A stretch of 64,000 bases of DNA from Pseudoteredinibacter isoporae_A (GCF_040372805.1 NZ_BAABWJ010000001.1:1388653-1452652); one strand, 5' to 3'; shown: positions 53,175 through 62,390, counted from the first letter of the stretch. Program-made: numbers and translations. The notes: a model not told the origin generated them from the sequence alone.

Positions 53175-54455
53175 TTACAGCTTGGCGAATACGCGTTCGG
53201 CGGCATTGAGGGTTTCCTGGATGTCCTCATCACGGTGTGCCGCGGACATAAAACCAGCTTCGTATGACGCAGGTGCTAGGTACACACCTTCTGACAACAT
53301 GCCGTGGAAGAACTGATTGAAACGTTCACCATCACATGCCATCACCTGCTGGAAGTTGGTAATCCGTTCCGCTTCGGTGAAAAAGCCACCCCACATACTG
53401 CCCACATGATTCGTGGTAAATGGAATGCCAGCGGCCGCGGCGCGTTCCCTTAATCCGTTCACCAAGGTTTCGGTGCGTTTAAAGATGGGCTCATAGAAAC
53501 TCTCTGCGGAAATTAATTCCAGAGTTTTCAGGCCTGCTGCCATAGCCACTGGATTCCCTGACAAGGTGCCTGCCTGATAGACCGGGCCGAGTGGGGCAAT
53601 GTATTCCATGATTTCACGCTTGCCGCCAAACGCGCCCACGGGCATGCCGCCACCCATGACTTTGCCAAGCGTAGTCAGGTCGGCTTGCACGTCGTAATGA
53701 CCTTGGGCGCCGGTATGACTTACTCGAAAACCTGTCATAACCTCGTCAATGATGAGCACGCTGCCAAACTTATTGCATTGTTCACGTAAGCATTCCAGAA
53801 AACCGGGAATGGGGGGTACGCAATTCATATTGCCCGCCACCGGTTCCACGATAACACCAGCTATCTGTTCGCCGATTTCAGCAAAGGCCTGTTCAACGCC
53901 CGCAATATCGTTGTAGCTCAGTGTGACCGTGTGCTCGGCCAGTGCGGCGGGAACGCCAGGGGAGCTGGGTACGCCCATTGTCAGGGCGCCAGAACCTGCT
54001 TTGATGAGCAGGGAATCGGAATGACCGTGATAACACCCCTCGAACTTAATGATTTTGTCGCGACCGGTAAATCCGCGGGCGAGGCGGATGGCGCTCATAG
54101 TGGCTTCGGTGCCCGAGTTCACAAAGCGCACCATGTCCATGCCTGGCATTAAGCCGCACAGTTTTTCGGCCAGCTGGGTTTCAATTTCAGTGGGAGCACC
54201 AAAGCTCAGACCGAGTTGTAGTTTCTCGATTACGGCCGCAATCACTTCGGGGTGACTGTGCCCAACAATCATTGGTCCCCAGGACTGAACGTAATCGATA
54301 TAGCGTTTGCCATCGGCATCGAAAGTGTACGCGCCCTGAGCTTTTTCAAAAAATACCGGGGTGCCACCTACAGCACGGAACGCTCGCACGGGGGAATTGA
54401 CGCCTCCGGGAATGCATTGCTGAGCTGCTTGAAATAATTGTTCTGAACGATTCAT
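53175..54455 (-). CDS. hemL: Glutamate-1-semialdehyde 2,1-aminomutase
   Basis: PLP enzyme that makes 5-aminolevulinate from glutamate-1-semialdehyde in the C5 route to haem. Landmarks are IPGGVNSPVRAFRAVGG at the N-terminus, FVNSGTEATMSAIRLAR, FEGCYHGHSDSLL, and the PLP Lys265 in TTLGKVMGGGMPVGAFGG. Length (426 aa) is exactly that of the E. coli enzyme. It follows hemJ by 47 bases on the same strand. Confidence 0.97.
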   Translation of the reverse strand: MNRSEQLFQAAQQCIPGGVNSPVRAFRAVGGTPVFFEKAQGAYTFDADGKRYIDYVQSWGPMIVGHSHPEVIAAVIEKLQLGLSFGAPTEIETQLAEKLCGLMPGMDMVRFVNSGTEATMSAIRLARGFTGRDKIIKFEGCYHGHSDSLLIKAGSGALTMGVPSSPGVPAALAEHTVTLSYNDIAGVEQAFAEIGEQIAGVIVEPVAGNMNCVPPIPGFLECLREQCNKFGSVLIIDEVMTGFRVSHTGAQGHYDVQADLTTLGKVMGGGMPVGAFGGKREIMEYIAPLGPVYQAGTLSGNPVAMAAGLKTLELISAESFYEPIFKRTETLVNGLRERAAAAGIPFTTNHVGSMWGGFFTEAERITNFQQVMACDGERFNQFFHGMLSEGVYLAPASYEAGFMSAAHRDEDIQETLNAAERVFAKL

Positions 54456-54502
54456 AAGGTTCCTGAATTCTCGAATGAAAAGTGATTCGTTAAATCTGAA
54501 AG

Positions 54503-54925
54503 TTAATGAGGTTTTATAACCACCAAGAGTACGATGGGAATCAAAAGCAACACGGGGGCTTCATTAAACCACCGGAAGAAAATGTGATTGCGAACCTCTC
54601 GATCTTCAGCCAGTGTGCGCATAAAGTGTCGGCACGCAAAATGGTAGATCACCAGACCGGCCACGAGAGCGAGCTTGCCCCAAAACCAATGACTGGATTG
54701 ATAATAGTTCCAGTTATAACTGGCAGTCCAAAAACCCAAGGTCAGGGCAGCAATCATGGCGGGGGTGGCAATGCCTCGATACAGTTTGCGTTCCATAATA
54801 ACAAAACGATCACGACTGATTTTATCCTGGCTCATAGCGTGATAGACAAACAAGCGTGGCAGGTAGAATAGGGCTGCCATCCAGCAAATAACGGCAATAA
54901 TATGGAAGGCTTTCAGCCAAAGCAT
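54503..54925 (-). CDS. hemJ: HemJ-type protoporphyrinogen IX oxidase
   Basis: Membrane protein (140 aa, four hydrophobic segments) that oxidises protoporphyrinogen IX in bacteria lacking HemG/HemY. The N-terminal LWLKAFHIIAVICWMAALFYLPRLFVYHA with its conserved His is diagnostic, as are YRGIATPAMIAALTLGFW and HWFWGKLALVAGLVIYHF. Being directly upstream of hemL supports the haem role. Older annotations call it CopD-like or UPF0093. Confidence 0.92.
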   Translation of the reverse strand: MLWLKAFHIIAVICWMAALFYLPRLFVYHAMSQDKISRDRFVIMERKLYRGIATPAMIAALTLGFWTASYNWNYYQSSHWFWGKLALVAGLVIYHFACRHFMRTLAEDREVRNHIFFRWFNEAPVLLLIPIVLLVVIKPH

Positions 54926-54948
54926 AAGAGCTCCTCAAGGCAAATCGC

Positions 54949-56700
54949 TTAACCGTAGAAGTTATTGATGTCTTCCTGGGTGATAACCCCTATTGTAACG
55001 GTTTGCCAACGGCTTTGCTTGGTTACGATCAAGGCTTCAGCGTCGCCCTCTATCATGCTGGTTTTTGCTTCAAAAAGATTGGAGCGTTGATCGATATGGC
55101 ACGCTTGTAGGCGACTGCCAGGAATGGCCAGTAAATCAATTTCGGTAAGTTCTTCTTCTGCTTCTTCCAAATAGCGCGACAGATCGGCGGCTTTCATAAC
55201 CAGAGGTCGTTTGCTCTCCAGTACCAACCAGCTGGGTTTGGGCTTGAGTAGACGCCGAGCCTGTTCGACATCAATTTTGGTGCTGCAGCTTTGACAGCGC
55301 CCGCTCATGACACTGCGCACACCCGCTCGGCTCAGCACCTGTTGACTGGGTGAAGTTTCAATTGCTAACCCTTGGCAGCGCAATTGCGCCAGGAAAATAC
55401 CGTCATGACAGAACCACTGTCGGGTTGCCAGGCAGGCCACCACAATCATCAGCATGGCTGGAAAAATAATATCCGGTGATTGGGACAGTTCGAGCACCGC
55501 CAGCAAGGCGGCCAAAGGGGCGTTGAGAACAGCGGCCATCATCGCAGTTGCGCCCATCAACACATACAATTCCGTGCTGGTTGAGCCTATGGGAGAATAG
55601 TTTGCACCGAGTTGACCCAGCACCGCGCCCAGACAGGCGCCAATGACCATGACGGGCCCGATAACACCGCCACTGATTCCCGCGCCGGCCGACACGGCAC
55701 TGGCAATGGTTTTTGCAAACACCAGGGCGATCAGTAATTGCAGTCCGAGTTCACCATTAGCCGAGCTCAAAATGGTGTCATACCCGTTCCCCATGATTTG
55801 CGGCCAAAAGATGGCGAGCACACCTGTCACCAATCCGGCTGCGCTGGTTTTAAGAACGATGGGCAATGATTTCATTTGCAGTGTGGCCAACTGCAATTTG
55901 ATAAACAGGCCGGCGGCCAGCGCGATGGCGATTCCGCCGAGGGCGATATAGGGCAATTCCCAAAGGCTAACCAGCTGCCCTTCCAATCCGGCAAAACTCA
56001 GCGTTTGAGCAAAAATGGCCTTGGATATAGCTGCGCCGGCAACGGAGGCCAGAATAACTGGAATAAAACCACTGATGGTGTATTCCATTAGAACCACTTC
56101 CATCGCAAAGATCACCCCTGCAATTGGGGTATCAAATGATGCTGCGATTGCAGAGGCAACGCCGCAGCCGACCAAAATTCGTAAACTGTTATTGGGTAAT
56201 TTTAGGAATTGCCCAAGCTGACTGGCCATGCCTGCGCCAAGATGAACGGCGGGTCCTTCTCGCCCGAGGCTCTGACCGGTGATTTGTGCCAGGCAGCCGC
56301 CGATAAATTGCACGATGATATTCGCCCCGGGCATTCGCCCCTGAAAATGATGCAGGCGTGAAAGAACATGGGCCACTGAGAGCTGCCGATGGCTCGGGGT
56401 CAGTGCCTCCAGAAACAAGCCAATAATGACCGCGCCAATTAAGGGCAGTGCAAAGCGGGCGCTGGCTGGTAGATCCTCAAACTGCTTCCCTGAGAAAAAG
56501 CTCTCACTGGGCAGGTCGATGGCCAGGCGAAACAACACGATCACTGCAGCGGCTAACAAGCCACTGAGTAGGCCTAAAAGGGTCATCAGGGGAAGGGCAT
56601 CAATATGGGCCAGTCGATGACGAGTACTGTCCGCGAAGCGGCTAAGGCGTCGTCGAAGCGCGGCAGAAAGCTTGTTTTTTAGTACTTTTCGCTGGCTCAT
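54949..56700 (-). CDS. ClC-family chloride channel/transporter with C-terminal CBS region
   Basis: Membrane protein of 583 aa with a basic N-terminal tail. About 430 residues carry the ClC fold, including the gating Glu motif GREGPAVHLGAG, the GSG-like selectivity region and AGAGISGGVIGPVMVIGACLGAVLG. The C-terminal part (about 450-583) is cytoplasmic and contains a degraded CBS-type pair (VLSRAGVRSVMSGRCQSCSTKIDVEQARRLL; ...VITQEDINNFYG). It lies 23 bases upstream of hemJ, so clcA-hemJ-hemL may be one transcript. Channel versus H+ antiporter cannot be decided from what I read. Confidence 0.9.
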   Translation of the reverse strand: MSQRKVLKNKLSAALRRRLSRFADSTRHRLAHIDALPLMTLLGLLSGLLAAAVIVLFRLAIDLPSESFFSGKQFEDLPASARFALPLIGAVIIGLFLEALTPSHRQLSVAHVLSRLHHFQGRMPGANIIVQFIGGCLAQITGQSLGREGPAVHLGAGMASQLGQFLKLPNNSLRILVGCGVASAIAASFDTPIAGVIFAMEVVLMEYTISGFIPVILASVAGAAISKAIFAQTLSFAGLEGQLVSLWELPYIALGGIAIALAAGLFIKLQLATLQMKSLPIVLKTSAAGLVTGVLAIFWPQIMGNGYDTILSSANGELGLQLLIALVFAKTIASAVSAGAGISGGVIGPVMVIGACLGAVLGQLGANYSPIGSTSTELYVLMGATAMMAAVLNAPLAALLAVLELSQSPDIIFPAMLMIVVACLATRQWFCHDGIFLAQLRCQGLAIETSPSQQVLSRAGVRSVMSGRCQSCSTKIDVEQARRLLKPKPSWLVLESKRPLVMKAADLSRYLEEAEEELTEIDLLAIPGSRLQACHIDQRSNLFEAKTSMIEGDAEALIVTKQSRWQTVTIGVITQEDINNFYG

Positions 56701-56814
56701 TGTGTATTGGAAAGCCCTTATATCATGCGGCCTGGAGGGAAAATTTGTCGCCCCAGTTCTTTAGCTTTGAAGCGTCGCGTTTTATTATAAGCGATTAATT
56801 GGAAGTTGGCTGTG

Positions 56815-56862
56815 TTTAGTCCTGACTCTTATAACATTGCACTTTGCCGAGTTTGGACTAAA
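56815..56862. promoter_or_regulatory. Long inverted repeat in the argC leader
   Basis: TTTAGTCCTGACTC (56815-56828) and GAGTTTGGACTAAA (56849-56862) form a 14-base near-palindrome (eight outer pairs perfect, one mismatch, then four pairs and one G-U) around a 20-base loop. The right arm overlaps a possible -10 (TAAATT) placed 16 bases from TTGCAC at 56837. It does not resemble an ARG box. Confidence 0.5.
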
Positions 56863-56988
56863 TTTGTGGTTAGGTAGGCGATTTTGCTTTTTACCGCGAC
56901 GCAGCGAATGATAAGAAAATAGGTGGAGCCGGCGGAGAGTCTCGTCTCGACAGCTTCCACCACAGCAATAGCGGTAGAAGAGGTAGTC

Positions 56989-58032
56989 GTGATTAAAGCA
57001 GGCATAGTTGGAGCAACAGGGTACACCGGCGCAGAGTTGTTGCGTTTGTTGGTTAACCACCCGGAGGTTGAGGTGAGCATGATCACCTCGCGAGCAGAAA
57101 AGGGTGTGGCGGTTTCAAGTTTGTACCCCAGTTTGCGCGGACGATGCGATATCGAGTTTTGTGAGCCGGATGTGGCTCAATTGGCCGGTTGTGATGTTGT
57201 TTTTTTTGCTACACCACACGGTGTTGCGCAGAGCATGATGGCACCATTGATGGCAACGGGAACGCGGGTCATCGATTTATCAGCGGATTTTCGCATCAAA
57301 GACATTGCCGTCTGGGAGCAATGGTACCAACAGGCTCATGCTTGTCCTGAATTGGTTGAGCAGGCGGTTTACGGTTTGCCTGAGGTGAACCGCGAGCAGA
57401 TTGTGAATGCCCAGTTGGTTGCCTGCCCTGGTTGTTATCCAACGGCGACGCAACTGGCACTGATTCCATTGTTGGAAAAAGGCTTAGTTGATCCGACGCG
57501 GTTGATCGCCAATGCGGCCTCTGGCGTCAGCGGCGCTGGGCGTCAGGCTAAAGTCGATAATTTAATGGCCGAAGTAACAGATAGTTACAAGGCTTATGGT
57601 GTTGCGGGTCACCGGCATTTACCCGAGATTGAACAAGGTTTACGTCAAAGCCAGGCTGCCGGGGCAGCACCCGCTGAAATGACCTTTGTTCCTCATCTGT
57701 TGCCTATGATTCGCGGTATTCAGGTAACGGCTTATGCCGAGCTAACCTCGTCGAGGGCCGTAGATCTGCAAGCCTTGTTTGCAGAGCGCTATGCGCAAGA
57801 GCGTTTTGTTGATGTGATGCCCGAAGGAAGTTGCCCGCAAACGCGCTGGGTGAAGGGCTCGAATCAATGCAAGATTGCTGTGTACCAGCCCCAGGGACGG
57901 AACACGGTGGTTGTGTTATCGGTTATCGACAATCTTTGTAAGGGCGCATCCGGTCAGGCGGTTCAGAATATGAACTTGATGATGGGCTTTGAAGAAACAA
58001 TGGGGCTTGAGCAAATAGCCCTGCTGCCTTAG
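56989..58032 (+). CDS. argC: N-acetyl-gamma-glutamyl-phosphate reductase
   Basis: NADPH-dependent third step of arginine synthesis. I start at GTG 56989 (IKAGIVGATGYTGAELLRLL), which has GAGG upstream; the frame runs further upstream but is not protein-like. The nucleotide motif GATGYTGAELL, the catalytic Cys149 in VACPGCYPTATQLAL and the C-terminal NLCKGASGQAVQNMN are all standard. Length is 347 aa. It is the first gene of a plus-strand run with the coiled-coil membrane protein and bactofilin. Confidence 0.95.
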   Translation: MIKAGIVGATGYTGAELLRLLVNHPEVEVSMITSRAEKGVAVSSLYPSLRGRCDIEFCEPDVAQLAGCDVVFFATPHGVAQSMMAPLMATGTRVIDLSADFRIKDIAVWEQWYQQAHACPELVEQAVYGLPEVNREQIVNAQLVACPGCYPTATQLALIPLLEKGLVDPTRLIANAASGVSGAGRQAKVDNLMAEVTDSYKAYGVAGHRHLPEIEQGLRQSQAAGAAPAEMTFVPHLLPMIRGIQVTAYAELTSSRAVDLQALFAERYAQERFVDVMPEGSCPQTRWVKGSNQCKIAVYQPQGRNTVVVLSVIDNLCKGASGQAVQNMNLMMGFEETMGLEQIALLP

Positions 58033-58115
58033 GGCAGGGGATACGTCAAACGGCAAGCATGACGCCTGGCGGTCCGATTTTACTTTAGTCAGGTGCAGTA
58101 CTACTGGAGGTGAAT

Positions 58116-58859
58116 ATGGCAGTGGTAAAAGGAAGTTATCAATATCGACTTCGCGTTGTTGAGGACGAGCCAGGTAAGCGCTTTGCGGGGCAGTTGGTTA
58201 CCGCTGTGCTGGTGATTTGTGTTGGCTTGGCGGCATACCTGTATGGCCGATATCAAATGCAGTCGAACCAGGCGAACGCCATGGCGGAGCTGGATCAGCT
58301 GCGTTCTGAGTTGCGCGTCAAGAATTCCGAGACCGAAGGTCTGCGTCAGGAAGTGGCGAATCTTTCTCTCGGATCTGAGGTAGATCGCAAGGCTGCCGAG
58401 GATGTGCGTGGCGAGGTCATTGAGTTGAAAGCGAAAATTGCTGAGCTGGAAGAAAACGTCAGTTTCTATCGCGGCTTGATGTCTCCTTCTGCAAATAAAC
58501 GCGGTCTCACCATCGGTTCTCTGAATGTGATTGCCACTGGCACCCCAAGGCATTATCAGTATAAACTCGTGGTCCAGCAGCTGGCCTCCAATCATAGCCA
58601 TTTGCGTGGCCACCTCAGTTTTAATGTAGTGGGGCGTGAATCGGATGGCGTGGTTCGCAGTTTTGCGCTGAAAGATTTGTCCAATGACGTGAGTGGTGAC
58701 AGAATCCGTTTAGGGTTCCGCTACTTCCAGAATGTAACCGGTGAAATGGTATTGCCTGAAGGCTTTGTTCCGGAGCGCATTGAGTTGGTGGCTAAGTCCA
58801 CCGGTAGGGACGCTGTTGAAGTCGAGAAGAAGTTTGGTTGGTTAGTGCAGCAGACCTAA
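58116..58859 (+). CDS. Single-pass membrane coiled-coil protein (DUF6776-like)
   Basis: Unknown function, 247 aa. I use ATG 58116, six bases after CTGGAGG; GTG 58110 is in frame but inside the spacer. One membrane segment (about 28-46, LVTAVLVICVGLAAYLYG) is followed by a coiled coil (about 50-115, with heptads such as MAELDQLRSELRVKNSETEGLRQEV) and a beta-rich periplasmic domain (about 125-247). The same gene stands before bactofilin in Pseudomonas. The family label is from memory. The topology and position make it a candidate membrane partner of bactofilin. Confidence 0.8.
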   Translation: MAVVKGSYQYRLRVVEDEPGKRFAGQLVTAVLVICVGLAAYLYGRYQMQSNQANAMAELDQLRSELRVKNSETEGLRQEVANLSLGSEVDRKAAEDVRGEVIELKAKIAELEENVSFYRGLMSPSANKRGLTIGSLNVIATGTPRHYQYKLVVQQLASNHSHLRGHLSFNVVGRESDGVVRSFALKDLSNDVSGDRIRLGFRYFQNVTGEMVLPEGFVPERIELVAKSTGRDAVEVEKKFGWLVQQT

Positions 58860-58911
58860 AGCCCACGCCTGCCGCTTCTTACTCCACATAACTAAGAGTA
58901 AGAGTCTAATC

Positions 58912-59334
58912 ATGTTTCCAAAAAAGGAAAAACCAATGGCGTTTGCGGCAGGTTCAACCACACTAATATCCAAAGCAACCGAAATTGTCGGCGATCTGCA
59001 TTTCAAAGGTAATATTGAGATCGAGGGTCGTGTAAAAGGCAATATCGTCGCCGAAGACGGCAGCGATGCTCGGGTTCGAGTAATGGATGGCGGTGAGGTA
59101 GAAGGTGAAATCCGTGCGCCGTCTATCGTGGTTAACGGCAAAGTTTCCGGTAATGTTCATTCCAGCAAGCACATTGAGTTGGCTGAAAAGGCGATTGTTC
59201 AAGGCAATGTGAGCTACCATCTGATTGAGATGGTGAAAGGCGCCCAAGTGAATGGCAGCCTGCTATATAGCGATGGTAAACAAACCGTGTTGACGGCTGT
59301 TGACGGTGCTAAAGATCGCGCCGTAGAGGCCTGA
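58912..59334 (+). CDS. Bactofilin
   Basis: Self-polymerising cytoskeletal protein of the CcmA/BacA family, 140 aa. The central beta-helix repeats are visible (ATEIVGDLHFKGNIEIEGRVKGNIVAEDGSDARVRVMDGGEVEGEIRAPSIVVNGKVSGNV...), with the typical IVQGNVSYHLIEMVKGAQVNGSLLY end. A short basic N-terminus (MFPKKEKPMAFAAG) may bind membrane. It follows the coiled-coil protein by 52 bases. Confidence 0.94.
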   Translation: MFPKKEKPMAFAAGSTTLISKATEIVGDLHFKGNIEIEGRVKGNIVAEDGSDARVRVMDGGEVEGEIRAPSIVVNGKVSGNVHSSKHIELAEKAIVQGNVSYHLIEMVKGAQVNGSLLYSDGKQTVLTAVDGAKDRAVEA

Positions 59335-59342
59335 CGCTCTTC

Positions 59343-59366
59343 GGGCAGCTCGAATTGCAGCTGCCC
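59343..59366 (+). terminator. Hairpin after bactofilin
   Basis: GGGCAGCT and AGCTGCCC form a perfect 8-pair stem around an 8-base loop nine bases after the bactofilin stop. It is not followed by a T-run, so it is either a weak or processing hairpin. Confidence 0.4.
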
Positions 59367-59470
59367 AACTCTCCCAATATCTCTCCCTCTGTATCCTTTC
59401 AGCGGCTAAATAGTTGACTGTTTTTCTAGGTTAAGTGGATAATAGTCGCCGAAGTATAAAGGTTAGTGAT

Positions 59471-59824
59471 ATGTCTGAAGCTCAAATGTTCACCCCACAA
59501 GCGCTGTTGGTAACCCCCAGTGCGGTCAATAAAGTTCGCAGTCTGGTTGAAGAAGAAGCAAACCCGGAGTTGAAGTTGCGGGTCTTTGTCACCGGCGGTG
59601 GTTGTTCGGGTTTTCAGTATGGTTTTACCTTTGATGAGTTGGCTGCAGAGGATGATTCTGTAGTGACCGTTGATGGTGTTGACGTGGTGGTAGACGCGAT
59701 GAGCTACCCCTTTTTAATGGGAGCCACAGTGGACTATGAAGAAGGTCTGGCCGGCTCTAAGTTCGTGGTTACCAACCCTAATGCTGCTGCAACCTGCGGT
59801 TGTGGTTCATCCTTCTCAATCTAG
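59471..59824 (+). CDS. erpA: Iron-sulfur cluster insertion protein ErpA
   Basis: A-type carrier that delivers [Fe-S] clusters to target proteins. ATG 59471 (MSEAQMFTPQALLVT) gives the normal 117-residue length; the frame is open a little upstream. The three cluster Cys are at 45 (GGGCSGF), 109 and 111 (TCGCGSSF). It is convergent with anmK, 18 bases apart. Confidence 0.95.
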   Translation: MSEAQMFTPQALLVTPSAVNKVRSLVEEEANPELKLRVFVTGGGCSGFQYGFTFDELAAEDDSVVTVDGVDVVVDAMSYPFLMGATVDYEEGLAGSKFVVTNPNAAATCGCGSSFSI

Positions 59825-59842
59825 CGCCTGCCAACTCAATCG

Positions 59843-60970
59843 CTAAGCGGGGTAGATCGCGCCCAGGATCCGCTCGTCTCTGGCGCCGGTCACGCTGGGC
59901 AGGTTTCCGGGTAATCGATGCATGCATTGGCGTGCCAGCCAGGCAAAGGTCATAGCCTCAACCCAATCTGGATGGACCCCGAGCTTCGCAGTGCTGTTGA
60001 TGTGGAAGTTCGGCAGAAGGGATGCCAGACGCTTTACCAGCGCTTGATTGTGGGCACCGCCTCCGCATAGATACAATTCCCCTTTTTCTCCCTTCGAAGC
60101 TTGGTGCAGCGCCAGGACTTGATCGGCAATGCTTTGTGCCGTGAAGGTGAGAAGGCTTGCCTGCACATCCTTGGGGCTTGCTGTGATGTTGGTGAGCTGC
60201 TGCTCTAGCCAAGGGAGGTTGAAGGCTTCCCGTCCAGTGCTCTTGGGGGCTGGGAGCGACAGAAAGGGGTGGCTCAATAAATTTGTGAGTAAGTCCTTAT
60301 TTACCGTTCCGCTCTCTGCCCACAGGCCATTCTTGTCGTAGGCTTCTTGCCTGTGTTGAAGGATCCAGCCATCCATTAAGGCGTTACCCGGGCCGGTGTC
60401 AAAACCAATCACCTCGCCACAGCCCTTGGCTGGGACATAAGTAATATTCGCCATCCCTCCCACATTAGCGACAAAACGCGCTTGCTTGAGGGATTGAAAT
60501 GCCGCTTGATGGAATGCTGGCGCTAGTGGCGCACCTTGGCCTCCCGCAGCGATATCGCGTCGTCGAAAATCGGCGATGGTGGTAATGCCGGTGATTTCAG
60601 CAATGCGACTAGGGTCGCCTATCTGCAGGGTGTAGCCGGTTTGAGCCTCACTTTGTGGAATGTGGCGGATCGTTTGTCCGTGGCTGCCAATCGCGGTGAT
60701 GTCTTTTGGTTCCAGTTGTTGGCGCTGCAGCAGCTCCTGGCAGGCGGAGGCAAAACATTCGGCGAGCTGAATATCGAGTTCAGCCATCTTCTGAATTTCG
60801 TGTTCACCGCTCAGCGCGAGCTCAGTTACGTATTGTTTGGTATGTGTCGGGAGGGGGCGCTCGATGCAGTCGAGCAATTCAAAATGGTCTTCATCAAAGG
60901 CGATCAGAGCCGCGTCCAGCCCGTCGGCGCTGGTGCCGGACATCAGGCCGATATACAGTTCGCGGCTCAT
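59843..60970 (-). CDS. anmK: Anhydro-N-acetylmuramic acid kinase
   Basis: Phosphorylates and opens anhydroMurNAc during cell-wall recycling. ATG 60970 gives the standard LYIGLMSGTSADGLDAAL start (375 aa). Other landmarks are AIGSHGQTIRHIP, IADFRRRDIAAGGQGAPLAPAFH, NVGGMANITYV, GFDTGPGNALMDGW and LYLCGGGAHN. It starts ten bases after the stop of the M23 peptidase gene and is probably co-transcribed with it. Confidence 0.95.
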   Translation of the reverse strand: MSRELYIGLMSGTSADGLDAALIAFDEDHFELLDCIERPLPTHTKQYVTELALSGEHEIQKMAELDIQLAECFASACQELLQRQQLEPKDITAIGSHGQTIRHIPQSEAQTGYTLQIGDPSRIAEITGITTIADFRRRDIAAGGQGAPLAPAFHQAAFQSLKQARFVANVGGMANITYVPAKGCGEVIGFDTGPGNALMDGWILQHRQEAYDKNGLWAESGTVNKDLLTNLLSHPFLSLPAPKSTGREAFNLPWLEQQLTNITASPKDVQASLLTFTAQSIADQVLALHQASKGEKGELYLCGGGAHNQALVKRLASLLPNFHINSTAKLGVHPDWVEAMTFAWLARQCMHRLPGNLPSVTGARDERILGAIYPA

Positions 60971-60980
60971 ATCATCCTCT

Positions 60981-62390
60981 TTATAGAGTATTGGGTGTTT
61001 CTTCCAGGCTCGCAATTTGGCGAGCGGCTTGCAAGTCACCCATTTGAGCCAGCATCGGTTGAGTCAGCTTTTTGAAGCGCTCAGCCTCGGCTTTTGGAAT
61101 GGAGCGAGCTTTTGGAAGCTTGACCGTGACTGGGTTGCGCACGCGGCCATTGACGTGAAATTCGTAATGCAAATGCGGGCCGGTAGCCAGACCGGTAGAG
61201 CCAACATAGCCGATGATCTGTCCCTGTTTTACGCGCTTGCCTGTTTTTACGCCTTTGCCGTAGCGGCTCATGTGGGCGTATAAAGTTTTATAGGCGCCGC
61301 CGTGTTTAAGGATAACCGCTTTGCCGTATCCCCCTTTGCGGCCAGCGTGAACAATTTTTCCGTCGCCAGCTGCGCGGATGGGGGTGCCTCGAGGTGCCGC
61401 GTAGTCGGTACCTTTGTGGGCGCGAATTCGATTCAGTACTGGATGTTTGCGTCGCAGGTTGAAGTGCGAGCTGATGCGAGCGAAGTCGACCGGGGTGCGC
61501 AAAAACTCTTTGCGCATGCTGTCACCTTCTGGGGTGTAATAGTGGCTGCTGCCATTTTCATGGGTGTAGCGCACAGCTCTAAAGGTCTTATCTTTATTGG
61601 TGAATTCTGCGGCCAAAATTGGGCCGTTCCCGATGTGCTTTCCATCGAGGTATTTCTCGTCGTACATGACACGAAAATTATCGCCCTGGCGGATGTCGAG
61701 AACGAAGTCGACGTCCCAGCCGAAAATATTGGCCATTTCCATAATCAAGGCGTCACTCAAGCCGGCATTTTGGCCTGCCAGAAACAGTGAGCTGTTAATG
61801 GTGCCTTCATGGTAGCTGGGCTTGAGGTCGGGCTCTCTGATGTGGGTTTCAGCAATAAAGTTGGATTCGTCACGACGAAAGTTCGCGCTGCTCAGCTGAT
61901 CGGTTTGATAGCGGAGTTCCTGCAGTTGTCCATCGGCGATATGGAAGTCGATGGCCTGCCCCGGGTGAATGCGTTTGAGTTGCTTAGCTTCTTTGCAGCT
62001 GCTGATCAGTTCGTGAAGATCACTGTCATTCAACCCGGCACGTTTGAAAATTAAGGAAAGGTTGTCGCCACGCTTAACGGTTTCGCGATGCCATTCGACT
62101 TCAGGCTCAATCTCAACGGGCACGGTGTCGCTTGGCTCAAAGGTGTCTTCGGAAAGGGGTTCGTTGACAGCTTGTGTACTGACCTCAGCGAAAACTTCAG
62201 GCGACATCTCGGTGTTGAGGGTCGGTGTTTGTTGTTCGGCAGCGGTCTCTTGGCTAATTGCCATCGGAGCGTCCGTGTCTGCTTTGTCGTCCCCCATAAA
62301 GCTGACAGCCCCTAAGGCAAAGCCCAGTCCAGCAGCCATGGCGAGATTCAGCAGAGGAAATCCGCGCAAGGTTTTTGAAAAATCTTTCAT
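60981..62390 (-). CDS. LysM/OapA-type M23 metallopeptidase, MepM-like
   Basis: Membrane-anchored murein endopeptidase of 469 aa. An N-terminal signal anchor (about 10-32), an acidic Thr/Glu linker and a LysM-like domain (about 100-150, VKRGDNLSLIFKRAGLNDSDLHELI) precede a Csd3/OapA-type beta domain and the M23 domain. Zinc ligands are visible in AHKGTDYAAPRGTPI and GPHLHYEFHVNG, so it should be active. Similar proteins (MepM, Csd1-3) cut D-Ala-mDAP crosslinks. It is upstream of anmK and divergent from tyrS. Confidence 0.92.
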   Translation of the reverse strand: MKDFSKTLRGFPLLNLAMAAGLGFALGAVSFMGDDKADTDAPMAISQETAAEQQTPTLNTEMSPEVFAEVSTQAVNEPLSEDTFEPSDTVPVEIEPEVEWHRETVKRGDNLSLIFKRAGLNDSDLHELISSCKEAKQLKRIHPGQAIDFHIADGQLQELRYQTDQLSSANFRRDESNFIAETHIREPDLKPSYHEGTINSSLFLAGQNAGLSDALIMEMANIFGWDVDFVLDIRQGDNFRVMYDEKYLDGKHIGNGPILAAEFTNKDKTFRAVRYTHENGSSHYYTPEGDSMRKEFLRTPVDFARISSHFNLRRKHPVLNRIRAHKGTDYAAPRGTPIRAAGDGKIVHAGRKGGYGKAVILKHGGAYKTLYAHMSRYGKGVKTGKRVKQGQIIGYVGSTGLATGPHLHYEFHVNGRVRNPVTVKLPKARSIPKAEAERFKKLTQPMLAQMGDLQAARQIASLEETPNTL

